Below, one piece after another: positions 39,413 through 46,090 of a stretch of DNA of 64,000 nucleotides. The DNA is from a virus: positions 1 through 64,000 of IMG/VR virus record IMGVR_UViG_3300037963_002171; one strand, written 5' to 3'. The notes under the pieces are model-generated. The model was not told where the DNA came from. It saw only the letters and a list, made by a program, of their open reading frames with translations, and did not search any database. Within the stretch, counting starts at the first letter, position 1. Each line of letters opens with the position of its first letter. Made by a program: the position numbers and the translations under genes.

Positions 39413-39427
39413 AAACGCGAAGCGTTT
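39413..39427 (-). terminator. Perfect short hairpin after the nuclease gene
   Basis: AAACGC and GCGTTT pair perfectly around a 3-nt loop, so the same hairpin forms on both strands. On the minus strand it follows the nuclease stop by 14 nt and ends in its own TTT followed by TAATTTATTA, a weak U-tract. Confidence 0.4.
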
Positions 39428-39441
39428 CGAAATTAGCAATA

Positions 39442-39819
39442 CTACCGCTTTCCACCAAAATAAGCTTTAGCGTGTCCTTCACTTACTAATGCTTCATTAA
39501 TATTGGTATGTATTAAACCTAATTCAGAATCTTTTTCTGTGAATAGCTCTCCAAGAATTCTTCCGTATTTTCCTTTGCCCCAGCTTTTCATTACTATTTT
39601 ATTTTCTTCAACATACTCCTTTAACCTTTTTTTAGCAGCTAAACCCTTTGCTTTCTCTTCTAAGTCCCTAGTTCTGCTTTCTGGTGCATTTATACCATAC
39701 ATTCTTATTCTTCTTTTTATATATGTATTAAAGCCAAGGTCTATAATAACATCTACCGTGTCACCATCAACCACTCTTTTCACTTCTACGTCGTATGTAT
39801 ATTTTTGTAATTTTTCCAT
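39442..39819 (-). CDS. Thermonuclease (staphylococcal-nuclease family), 125 aa
   Basis: A Ca-dependent phosphodiesterase family. VVDGDTVDV (16-24) supplies the metal-binding Asp residues, RRIRMYGINAPESR has the catalytic Arg (R39) and Glu (E47), and KGKYGRILGEL has the second Arg (R87). The ATG at 39819 (MEKLQKYTYD) is preferred: it starts 4 nt after the upstream gene, while an ATG at 39888 would add 23 residues and overlap that gene by 65 nt. No signal peptide. It is unusual to find it among virion-type genes; it may act on host DNA or during entry. Confidence 0.85.
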   Translation of the reverse strand: MEKLQKYTYDVEVKRVVDGDTVDVIIDLGFNTYIKRRIRMYGINAPESRTRDLEEKAKGLAAKKRLKEYVEENKIVMKSWGKGKYGRILGELFTEKDSELGLIHTNINEALVSEGHAKAYFGGKR

Positions 39820-39823
39820 AATA

Positions 39824-40576
39824 TTATCTTGGTGTTTGTGTCCAGGTAACTCTACCTCCAAATATAGTATTAGTTGAACCAACGGCAATTCTTACCCACA
39901 TAAATTCTCCAGCTTGACTTGCAAAAGTGCTAGCTAAAGTAACATTATTATTAGAAGTTGTTGTTCCTAAAGAAGTTAAATCCCCATCTTGTTCTCCTTT
40001 GTAAAACTCTACAGCTAAAGAGTTGTCAGAAGCGTCCACCCTTCCCCCATTAGCAGTAAATCCTTGTGGAACTCTCACACAAGCATATAGATTTGTGCTA
40101 CCTGTAGCCCTAACACCTAATTTCCCAGTCACTCCTGTTTCTATAACAAGAGCATCAGTGGTTCCTTCTTCTGCTATCCAATCATTAGGATGTATATACG
40201 TGGAACCAAAATACCCTGCGTATCCAACTATATTAAAACCTGCAGATTGACTCACTGATATACTAACATCACTCATATTAGAATCTAAGTATACACCATT
40301 TATATTGTCAGCTATAAGAATAACTGGGTCTTCTCCAAAGTTAATTTCTTTATATATTGCTTCCATAACCTCTTTGTGCTTATTGGAAGTTATAGTAATG
40401 TTAATATAAATATTATCAGTGTCTGGTTGACTAGCTGCTACATGGTCACCTGTAACATGTATTCTTAAATTTGTGTCAGAAGTGGGATACATTCCCTTTA
40501 TGTCATTAGCCCAATATCCATAAAAAGTATCGCTACCAGAAGAATCTGTACCAAAAGTTATAAATTTGTTTTTCAT
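39824..40576 (-). CDS. Fusion of paralog-family domain and carbohydrate-module-like domain (250 aa)
   Basis: Residues 1-110 follow the paralog-family plan (TNLRIHVTGD strand, TSNKHKEVMEAIYKEINFGE helix, VILIADNINGVYLDSN, then a strand). Residues about 130-250 are a separate beta domain rich in Gly/Thr/Ser (YACVRVPQGFTANGGRVDAS; GEFMWVRIAVGS), like small virion surface domains. It is 1 nt from the next upstream family member. This two-domain form suggests that the small domain anchors on the virion while the second is exposed; that is inference. Confidence 0.5.
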   Translation of the reverse strand: MKNKFITFGTDSSGSDTFYGYWANDIKGMYPTSDTNLRIHVTGDHVAASQPDTDNIYINITITSNKHKEVMEAIYKEINFGEDPVILIADNINGVYLDSNMSDVSISVSQSAGFNIVGYAGYFGSTYIHPNDWIAEEGTTDALVIETGVTGKLGVRATGSTNLYACVRVPQGFTANGGRVDASDNSLAVEFYKGEQDGDLTSLGTTTSNNNVTLASTFASQAGEFMWVRIAVGSTNTIFGGRVTWTQTPR

Positions 40577-40577
40577 A

Positions 40578-40946
40578 TTACGCTACATTTATAGATAAAC
40601 TCACAATTGAACTTATGTAATTAGAATTTATTTCTCCTGTAGAAGTATCATCCACCTCGTCATAAATAACCACAAGGTCATCTTCACCTAAAATAATTTC
40701 TTTCATAATTTGATTAAACACATCAACAGCTCTAGGAGCAGTAGTACATATTATGTTTATACTGTCTCCATCACTACCTTCATCAAGAATAACATTTGCT
40801 ATAGGTTTAAGTTTAATTTGAACCACTGTCCCAGCAGTTACTATTTCAGAAATATTTTTTGCAGGAACACACATAGAATCTAATCTACTGTCGTCATCAG
40901 CCAATACTCCAATTTTTCTTACATAAATTAACTTGTTGTTATTCAT
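40578..40946 (-). CDS. Small paralog-family virion protein (122 aa)
   Basis: It starts MNNNKLIYVRKIGVLADDDS, then VPAKNISEIVTAGTVVQIKL, an acidic insert, NIICTTAPRAVDVFNQIMKE helix and DLVVIYDEVDDTSTGE, ending in a beta strand. This matches the family at 28553-29658. Its ATG lies within the end of the 48-residue gene (GATGAATAA overlap), so it is translationally coupled to the first gene of the late block. Confidence 0.55.
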   Translation of the reverse strand: MNNNKLIYVRKIGVLADDDSRLDSMCVPAKNISEIVTAGTVVQIKLKPIANVILDEGSDGDSINIICTTAPRAVDVFNQIMKEIILGEDDLVVIYDEVDDTSTGEINSNYISSIVSLSINVA

Positions 40947-41085
40947 CCTCTATAGACTTATTCATTACTGTAATACAAATTGGACCTAAAAAGAATTGAG
41001 CCTCCATATATGGCTCTTGGTCAGTGGGCTCATAGTGTCGTATACCCAACACAAATCCCCAGTGAAAACTAAATACTACCTGCAT
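40939..41085 (-). CDS. First gene of the leftward late block, small protein (48 aa)
   Basis: The frame from ATG 41085 reads MQVVFSFHWGFVLGIRHYEP, then FFLGPICITVMNKSIEDE at the end. The aromatic FHWG and FFLGPICIT segments look like a conserved small phage protein. It overlaps the next gene by 8 nt. A -7 element and a palindrome overlap its start. The function is unknown; it may be structural or regulatory. Confidence 0.55.
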   Translation of the reverse strand: MQVVFSFHWGFVLGIRHYEPTDQEPYMEAQFFLGPICITVMNKSIEDE

Positions 41086-41093
41086 AGTATGCA
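41081..41093. promoter_or_regulatory. Inverted repeat overlapping late-block start and -7 element
   Basis: TGCATA-G-TATGCA is a perfect 6-1-6 inverted repeat. It covers the ATG at 41083-41085 and touches the -7 element at 41092-41099. It is positioned as an operator, or as an RNA hairpin hiding the start codon. Confidence 0.45.
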
Positions 41094-41099
41094 AACTTA
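41092..41099 (-). promoter_or_regulatory. Bacteroidetes-type -7 element of the leftward late block
   Basis: TAAGTTTG on the minus strand matches TAnnTTTG and lies 6 nt before the first late ATG. Upstream is a long A/T tract (41101-41124), which could act as an UP-like element. No TTTG box at the usual spacing was found. Confidence 0.5.
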
Positions 41100-41524
41100 C
41101 AAAAAATTTTTTTTATATTTTTTTGAGAGTGCGAACCTTATTCCTATATACGCACCACCCACTCGTATTTTTAAATCCCTACCCCCTCTTTTTTATATTA
41201 CAGGATTAAAATTGCAAAAGAATGCTTATGTATACACTATATGTACCACCTCAGGTCTCTCTTCGTTCGTCTTGAGTGTGGTTTCAGTAAATTTCTTCGT
41301 GTGTATGTACGAGTGATACACATTATACTGCCTTATTCACTATCACCACTACAGCAGGTTATTGTTGAGTATTGCAGTGTGTTACTCTTTAAGTGATTTG
41401 CTCATCTACTGTACAGTCATTGTCCCACTCCCGCCCAAGTTACAAAAAAAAAACGACATTGTCAAGTCAACTTCGTATCAAATTTCGTTGAGTTATATTA
41501 TTTGAGTGTTTTGTTCTAACTGCT

Positions 41525-41542
41525 GTTCTTTCCTGTACTGTA
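41525..41542 (+). repeat. Repeated early-region motif, copy 1
   Basis: GTTCTTTCCTGTACTGTA, 95 nt before the first rightward gene. Two further copies, at 42412 and 43280, share GTTCTTTC and TACTG at identical spacing, all in the same orientation and all intergenic. Candidate phage-specific promoter or regulator site. Confidence 0.5.
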
Positions 41543-41636
41543 TAATTTTTTATTACAAGTACAAAATGTCCTTGGGAAATTATACTTAATAAAAGTCCTG
41601 CCCAAAAGCGTTTGACTATAAGCAGGCATTACAGAT

Positions 41637-42257
41637 ATGGCAACTAAATTGTCTAAACTCCGCAAAGCAGTGAGCGGATTAACAAATATCACTACAAACA
41701 GAGCTGACTTCTCTATTGGAGTTAAAACAGGCTCTATGGCTGATATGGTTCCACAAAAAATAGGTGGATTAAACTATTCAGTTATACAAGACGGCGGAGA
41801 ACTTGTCGCTTCGTCAAAGTGCAAACCATTCTGCATTGAAGATGTTATGCTTCACGACAGAAAAAAAGATGATAACGGCAACTGGGTAACTAAAGACCTT
41901 CCTTCTGCAGTTATAAACTTCAAACTTGACAGTTCAACTGAACAAGAAATGGTTTACACTTCAATGGTATTCAGAGGAACAACTTGGGAAGAAATAGTCC
42001 AAGACTTTGAACTTAACCATAAAGGTAAAGGCAAGTTGGGTAGTGGAGCAACAGCTTTATACTATATCTTCAGTAAAGGTAATGGTATGAGTTCTATTGA
42101 ACACTTCCTTGAGGAACTTGAAAACGGCACGCCGATTAAGTTTGCTCAATACAAGCGTGAGTATACTAAAGGTTTAAACTTTACATCTCACCAATATTAT
42201 CTTAGTGACAAATCTAAAAAGGATTCCGATGATTCTTCTAACGATACTGATTATTAA
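41637..42257 (+). CDS. First early protein, unknown (206 aa)
   Basis: No family was recognised. The N-terminus is basic (MATKLSKLRKAVSGLTNITT); the centre is a mixed fold with CKPFCIEDVMLHDRKKDDNG and FRGTTWEEIVQDFELNHKGK; the C-terminus is acidic and Ser/Asp-rich. It follows the divergent region and a repeated motif and ends at a strong terminator, so it forms a single-gene early transcript. Being first suggests a host-takeover or early regulatory function, which is inference. Confidence 0.6.
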   Translation: MATKLSKLRKAVSGLTNITTNRADFSIGVKTGSMADMVPQKIGGLNYSVIQDGGELVASSKCKPFCIEDVMLHDRKKDDNGNWVTKDLPSAVINFKLDSSTEQEMVYTSMVFRGTTWEEIVQDFELNHKGKGKLGSGATALYYIFSKGNGMSSIEHFLEELENGTPIKFAQYKREYTKGLNFTSHQYYLSDKSKKDSDDSSNDTDY

Positions 42258-42274
42258 GGTAATACAGGAATTGC

Positions 42275-42303
42275 AGGGGTAGCTCAGGCTATCCCTCTTT
42301 TTT
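42275..42303 (+). terminator. Intrinsic terminator of the first early gene
   Basis: AGGGGTAGC and GCTATCCCT form a 9-bp stem (one G-T pair) around a TCAG loop, followed by CTTTTTT. It lies 18 nt after the stop codon. A textbook Rho-independent terminator. Confidence 0.85.
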
Positions 42304-42649
42304 CTAACAAAAAGAAATGGAGTCGCTACGCGACATCTTATACAAAAAGGAGTCTCGTGGTGGTGCTCAGTTCACTATCATCATGGCTTCTAACTATATA
42401 TGCGTAGTTCTGTTCTTTCTTCTACTGTATTGTTTACTTATATGTGAATGAGTAAGACTGTTTTATGGAGTTTAATAGGCAGGTATTAATAGTCCTGAAC
42501 GGTAGTTTCATAGTGTGTAATTAAATTATTGGTTGTAATAGTACCGTTAACTAATTTCCTACCCATAAAGCAAACTCAAGAGACTAGGCACGAACTGAAT
42601 GTATTGGGGTCTTACTCTATTCACTAACCTTATTAAAATTATTTATGTT
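42304..42649 (+). other. Intergenic region with repeated motif and small hairpin
   Basis: About 345 nt without a convincing gene. It has a short GTCGC/GCGAC hairpin near 42325 and the second copy of the GTTCTTTC…TACTGTA motif. An upstream in-frame ATG at 42599 would extend the next gene, but the extension is not protein-like. Probably the leader of the second early transcript. Confidence 0.45.
42412..42429 (+). repeat. Repeated early-region motif, copy 2
   Basis: GTTCTTTCTTCTACTGTA, differing from copy 1 at two positions. Located 238 nt before the ATG at 42650. Same strand and intergenic setting as the other copies. Confidence 0.5.
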
Positions 42650-42799
42650 ATGAATGCAACTTACAAATCCAGGCAGGAACTACGACAAGTTAACTGCTCA
42701 TCTTGCTATAGTATAAACTATGGTAAATTAACTTATTCAAGTCACGACTATGATTTAATTATATGTTCTGATTGTGGATATCAAAATGAAGTAAGATAA
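42650..42799 (+). CDS. Small zinc-ribbon-like protein (49 aa)
   Basis: From ATG 42650 the protein is MNATYKSRQELRQVNCSSCY, then a short strand pair and IICSDCGYQNEVR. Two CxxC pairs (CSSC and CSDC) spaced about 23 residues apart form a likely zinc ribbon. I prefer this start over the in-frame 42599 because the upstream 17 residues look non-coding and 42650 has the A/T-rich start context. Possible transcription or RNA-binding role; inferred. Confidence 0.6.
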   Translation: MNATYKSRQELRQVNCSSCYSINYGKLTYSSHDYDLIICSDCGYQNEVR

Positions 42800-42921
42800 T
42801 GAAGTCTGTTAAAAATTTAATACAAGGTATAGTTTACTTTGTATTAGTTAGTTTGTTATGTGTTGTTAAATTATACCTATTATACATTTTAATATGGGTT
42901 ATATGGGCAATATTAAGTTAA
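42799..42921 (+). CDS. Single-pass small membrane protein (40 aa)
   Basis: It overlaps the zinc-ribbon gene by TAATG. After a short basic start (MKSVKNLIQG) nearly the whole chain is hydrophobic (IVYFVLVSLLCVVKLYLLYI). It is probably an inner-membrane peptide made early in infection. Function unknown. Confidence 0.5.
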   Translation: MKSVKNLIQGIVYFVLVSLLCVVKLYLLYILIWVIWAILS

Positions 42922-42940
42922 ACCTTTTAAAATTTAAATT

Positions 42941-43144
42941 ATGATAAAAGCATTTAAAGATACTTGGGTGTTAATATTATTATTAATGTTCATTATATAT
43001 TTCTGTGTTAAATCACAGACTAAATTAGAAGACAAATTAGATGTCTTAATAGAAAATACTAACGACGAAAGAGTTGCTTTATTGCAAGATGAAGTTATGG
43101 ACTTAGGTTCTAAACTTGACTCAATGCATTTGAAGTATGATTAA
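42941..43144 (+). CDS. Small membrane protein with cytoplasmic or periplasmic coiled coil (67 aa)
   Basis: The transmembrane segment is about residues 9-24 (WVLILLLMFIIYFCV). It is followed by a charged heptad-like helix (SQTKLEDKLDVLIENTNDER). The start is preceded by TTTTAAAATTTAAATT, the A/T-rich initiation pattern used widely here. It belongs to a cluster of tiny early membrane proteins. No homolog recognised. Confidence 0.55.
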   Translation: MIKAFKDTWVLILLLMFIIYFCVKSQTKLEDKLDVLIENTNDERVALLQDEVMDLGSKLDSMHLKYD

Positions 43145-43202
43145 GGTTGATATAGCATTTATTGTAATAATTATTATAATGATATTAGTAGTACTTTCTT
43201 AA
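43137..43202 (+). CDS. Tiny membrane peptide, possible (21 aa)
   Basis: An ATG overlapping the previous stop (ATGATTAA) opens 21 codons that are almost entirely Ile/Val/Leu/Met (MIKVDIAFIVIIIIMILVVL). It could be a real membrane microprotein coupled to its neighbour, or chance in AT-rich DNA. A terminator follows directly. Confidence 0.3.
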   Translation: MIKVDIAFIVIIIIMILVVLS

Positions 43203-43208
43203 ACTATT

Positions 43209-43248
43209 AGCGTATGTATTTATTTATGTACGCTTTTAGTTTTTTTTT
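43209..43248 (+). terminator. Intrinsic terminator after the small membrane genes
   Basis: AGCGTA (43209-43214) pairs with TACGCT (43229-43234), followed by TTTAGTTTTTTTTT. It ends the second early transcript. Confidence 0.75.
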
Positions 43249-43255
43249 AAGAACT

Positions 43256-43279
43256 AATTACGGTTTTGCCGTAGTTTTT
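43256..43279 (+). terminator. Second hairpin with U-tract in tandem
   Basis: AATTACGG and CCGTAGTT form an 8-bp stem (one wobble) around a TTTTG loop, overlapping a short T run. It directly precedes the third copy of the repeated motif, giving a terminator-then-motif junction. Confidence 0.55.
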
Positions 43280-43297
43280 GTTCTTTCTTTTACTGAC
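43280..43297 (+). repeat. Repeated early-region motif, copy 3
   Basis: GTTCTTTCTTTTACTGAC, 36 nt before the ATG at 43334 and directly behind a tandem terminator. This placement between a terminator and a gene is what a promoter would require. Confidence 0.5.
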
Positions 43298-43333
43298 AAT
43301 TCGATTTATTAATAACTTTTTAAAATATAAATT

Positions 43334-43813
43334 ATGCCAAAACATCAAATCAAATACAATATTGTTAAAGAAGCTTTAGCTGAGTATATAAAAAACAAAC
43401 AAGTTATACCTATGTATAACAAAAAACAAATTAAAGAAGAGTTTTATAAACTTGAGGACCTTGAAAATAGTAAGGCATTTTTAGTTGACTATAATGCAAG
43501 AAAAAAAGTAAGGGTTGATATACAAATTACAAAACATATTATAATTGATATGTTATGTGGTTTTATAAAAAGAGACCAAGGATTTAATTATATAGGTAGT
43601 AATACTATGTATTCAAAAGATACTAAACAAAAGTATGAAAATGTAGATACCTATATTAAACTAGGAGATAAAGAAACCAGAGAAACAAGAATGGAAAATT
43701 TGGTTTGGGTTATAGAAGAACTTTTATGTTCTGGTAATTTTAGAAACTATATAACAAAAGACCAAGTAAAAAGACTTGTAATATCAACCGAAAACCTACC
43801 AAGCAATGAGTAG
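43334..43813 (+). CDS. Unknown early protein (159 aa)
   Basis: A Lys-rich helical protein (MPKHQIKYNIVKEALAEYIK; NARKKVRVDIQITKHIIIDM) without a recognised domain. It ends in ATGAGTAG, overlapping an in-frame ATG of the amidotransferase frame by 8 nt, so translation of the two may be coupled. As the first gene of the amidotransferase/amidoligase transcript it could be a partner of that system. Confidence 0.55.
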   Translation: MPKHQIKYNIVKEALAEYIKNKQVIPMYNKKQIKEEFYKLEDLENSKAFLVDYNARKKVRVDIQITKHIIIDMLCGFIKRDQGFNYIGSNTMYSKDTKQKYENVDTYIKLGDKETRETRMENLVWVIEELLCSGNFRNYITKDQVKRLVISTENLPSNE

Positions 43814-43898
43814 GGTTTGGGATGAAGGGGTAAATGGTATACCCTTCGACGCAATAGATGAATACCATGAAATTATTAACACTGAAAAAAATAAAAAT

Positions 43899-44831
43899 AT
43901 GTGTGGATTAGTAGGCTTTTCAGGTAAAGCAGACACAAGTGTGTTGAAAGCTTTACATTTATTAGCGGACAATGATTCCAGAGGTGGCCACTCTACAGGA
44001 ATGTTCGTAGACAATAAGATATATAAAACATTAGATGAATCAATGAATATATATCCAATGCTTAAATCAAATGTAACTGGTACTGTTCTTATAGGGCATA
44101 CTAGATACGGAACTCATGGTAAAAATACCACTGAGAACGCACACCCATTTCAGCACAAAGGAATTATAGGTGCTCATAATGGTGTGTTAGATAATTATGA
44201 AGAAGTTGGTAAGAAGTTTAATATAAACAAAACTACTGTTGACTCTGAAATGATTATTAAAGTGCTTGGCGAAACAAGAGACGCTGCAAACTTAGGTTTA
44301 TTTGGTGGTACTAAAGCAGTATTATATACAGCTGGAGACAATAGACTTTATGCTTATAGGCATAATAATCCATTGTTTTATTTACGCACAGATAATGGCA
44401 CATACTTTAGTTCTTTGAAAGAAGGTCTTGAAAATCTAACTAAAAGAAAGGAAGATATTACAGAGTGTCAAAAAGATAGAGTTTATGTTTGGGAAGAAGG
44501 TGAGTTAATTAAAACAATTAAAGTTAAACACAAACCAATACCAGCTGCTAAATCTATAAATACAGACTGGCGTTCTTATGGCGGTTACAATAATGTAACT
44601 AGCTCACAGTCAAGCCTTTATAGTCAGGCTAATTTATGGAATGACGATGACCTTAACATTGATAAAGAAGAAGAAGAAAATTATGAAAGAGCTAATCATT
44701 ATCACGACATAATGTTAAATCTAAAAGAACTTGATGAACACCTTGATTTAGATATAGAATCAAGAAAAGTTTTAAATGAAGCAATAAATGCTTTAGATGA
44801 TATAGCTACCGAAATTTATTATTCATATTAA
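43899..44831 (+). CDS. Class II glutamine amidotransferase (Ntn hydrolase), stand-alone, 310 aa
   Basis: It should hydrolyse glutamine and deliver ammonia to a partner. Cys2 in MCGLVGFSGKAD is the N-terminal nucleophile. NDSRGGHSTG (25-34), GHTRYGTHGK, AHPF and IIGAHNGVLDNYEE build the glutamine pocket, and TTVDSEMI has the conserved Asp. No synthetase domain follows; the C-terminal third is acidic and helical. I start at the ATG before Cys2, which has an A-rich context; an ATG at 43806, overlapping the previous gene, would add 31 residues, possibly a propeptide. The next gene, 11 nt away, is an amidoligase, a natural partner. Confidence 0.88.
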   Translation: MCGLVGFSGKADTSVLKALHLLADNDSRGGHSTGMFVDNKIYKTLDESMNIYPMLKSNVTGTVLIGHTRYGTHGKNTTENAHPFQHKGIIGAHNGVLDNYEEVGKKFNINKTTVDSEMIIKVLGETRDAANLGLFGGTKAVLYTAGDNRLYAYRHNNPLFYLRTDNGTYFSSLKEGLENLTKRKEDITECQKDRVYVWEEGELIKTIKVKHKPIPAAKSINTDWRSYGGYNNVTSSQSSLYSQANLWNDDDLNIDKEEEENYERANHYHDIMLNLKELDEHLDLDIESRKVLNEAINALDDIATEIYYSY

Positions 44832-44842
44832 AACTTTAGATT

Positions 44843-46090
44843 ATGGGAAAAGAATTAGAAAAAGGTTATGTTATTGATATGAATGGAGATGAACAACATG
44901 AAAATGATTGTGTTACATTAGCTAATGGAGATATTTGTCATATAGATGAAGCAAGATATTGTGAGTCAGATTCCGAGTATTACCATGAAGGTGATGATGG
45001 GTTAAAATGGTGTGAAACAGGCGAATGTTGGTATTTTGAAGATGAGATGGTATACTGTGACCTTTATAATGGAGGCGAAGGTTGGGTGCATCAAGATACT
45101 GATTATGCATATTCAGAATATAATGATACATATTTTCAAAACAGTGAAACAGCAACTGACTGTGGTTATGCATGGTGTGAAAGACGAGATGATTGGGTCC
45201 CAGAAGAACAAGTTGACGAAGGCGAAGAATGGGATAATACATACAAAATAGTAGACACTATGTTTACTAAAACATTTGGAATGCCTTACACATTTGGTGT
45301 TGAAATGGAAACATGTGAAGGTTATTATGAATACAATAGCGACTTTAGTCTTAAAGCTGTATATGATGGTAGTATTGATGGCAAAGAATATGTTACAGGT
45401 GTGTTACAGGGTAATAAAGGAATAGAGCATTTGGAAAAAATATGTAAAGCTATTAGTTCTGAATGTTATGTTGATAGAACTTGTGGAATCCATGTACATA
45501 TAGGTGGAGCTAACTTTAATAGAAGGTTTGCTATACTATCTATAATGCTTGGTCATTTAATGCAACATCAATTGTTTAGAGTTCAACCTAAATCAAGAAG
45601 GGCTAATACTTATTGTAAAAGAATACCTGAAGAGTTTGAGGAGTTAAGAACTGTAAATAAAAGAGAGTTTCCTTTTACACATAAAAGAATGTTAAGATTA
45701 TTATCTAAATATGTAGAGGGAGGTCTTCAAGGGTTTGGTAAGACTAATTGTAAAAAATCTAGAAACCCACATGGACATTACTCAGGAACAAGATACTACT
45801 GGCTTAATCTAAATAACTTTAGTTATAAGGATGGGCCAGAAACTATTGAGTTCAGGCAACATAGTGGCTCACTTGATTATCATAAGATAAAAAAGTGGGT
45901 GTTATTTTGTATGTGTTATGTTAACTTCATAGAAAATCATTCAAGAACCATAATAGAAACCTATAATAGATTCCAAGAAGACAAAGCAATCTGTATATCA
46001 ATGCGTGAAGTATTGCGTGCAGGTTTAGGAGATAAAGAGGGAGATATTATAGCAGACTATTATGATAACCGTGAACAACGATTCATTTAA
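44843..46090 (+). CDS. Amidoligase (COOH-NH2 ligase) with N-terminal Cys/aromatic repeats, 415 aa
   Basis: The C-terminal two thirds have the motifs of the glutamine-synthetase-fold amidoligase family: FGVEMET (151-157), DGSIDGKEYVTG (175-186), CGIHVHIGG (214-222), YWLNLNNFSYKDG and ETIEFRQHSGSLDYHK. Such enzymes form amide bonds between a carboxylate and an amine using ATP. Residues about 32-125 contain five degenerate 17-22-residue repeats rich in Cys, Trp, Tyr and acidic residues (for example ARYCESDSEYYHEGDDG, KWCETGECWYFEDE), perhaps metal-binding substrate readers. Preceded by a glutamine amidotransferase; a gamma-glutamylcyclotransferase lies 6 kb on. Substrate unknown. Confidence 0.85.
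   Translation: MGKELEKGYVIDMNGDEQHENDCVTLANGDICHIDEARYCESDSEYYHEGDDGLKWCETGECWYFEDEMVYCDLYNGGEGWVHQDTDYAYSEYNDTYFQNSETATDCGYAWCERRDDWVPEEQVDEGEEWDNTYKIVDTMFTKTFGMPYTFGVEMETCEGYYEYNSDFSLKAVYDGSIDGKEYVTGVLQGNKGIEHLEKICKAISSECYVDRTCGIHVHIGGANFNRRFAILSIMLGHLMQHQLFRVQPKSRRANTYCKRIPEEFEELRTVNKREFPFTHKRMLRLLSKYVEGGLQGFGKTNCKKSRNPHGHYSGTRYYWLNLNNFSYKDGPETIEFRQHSGSLDYHKIKKWVLFCMCYVNFIENHSRTIIETYNRFQEDKAICISMREVLRAGLGDKEGDIIADYYDNREQRFI

Larger units (their letters stand above)
41086..41636. promoter_or_regulatory. Divergent intergenic region, likely control region and possible origin
   Basis: About 550 bp without a convincing gene separates the leftward and rightward blocks. It holds an A/T tract next to the late promoter, an inverted repeat GTGTAT/ATACAC (41301-41321), the palindrome ACTGTACAGT (41408-41417), a run of ten A (41443-41452), a TCAAC/GTTGA stem (41467-41491) and one copy of the repeated early motif (41525-41542). 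No regular iterons were found. Confidence 0.5.

Noticed and set aside
40996-41316. A 106-codon rightward frame in the divergent region
   Set aside because: It runs antisense over the promoter and the 48-aa gene, has a low-complexity Phe/Tyr/Leu-rich sequence and no usual A/T-rich start context.
44922-45242. A 106-codon leftward His/Leu-rich frame opposite the amidoligase
   Set aside because: It is the complement of the Cys/Trp/Asp-rich repeat region of a strongly supported gene.
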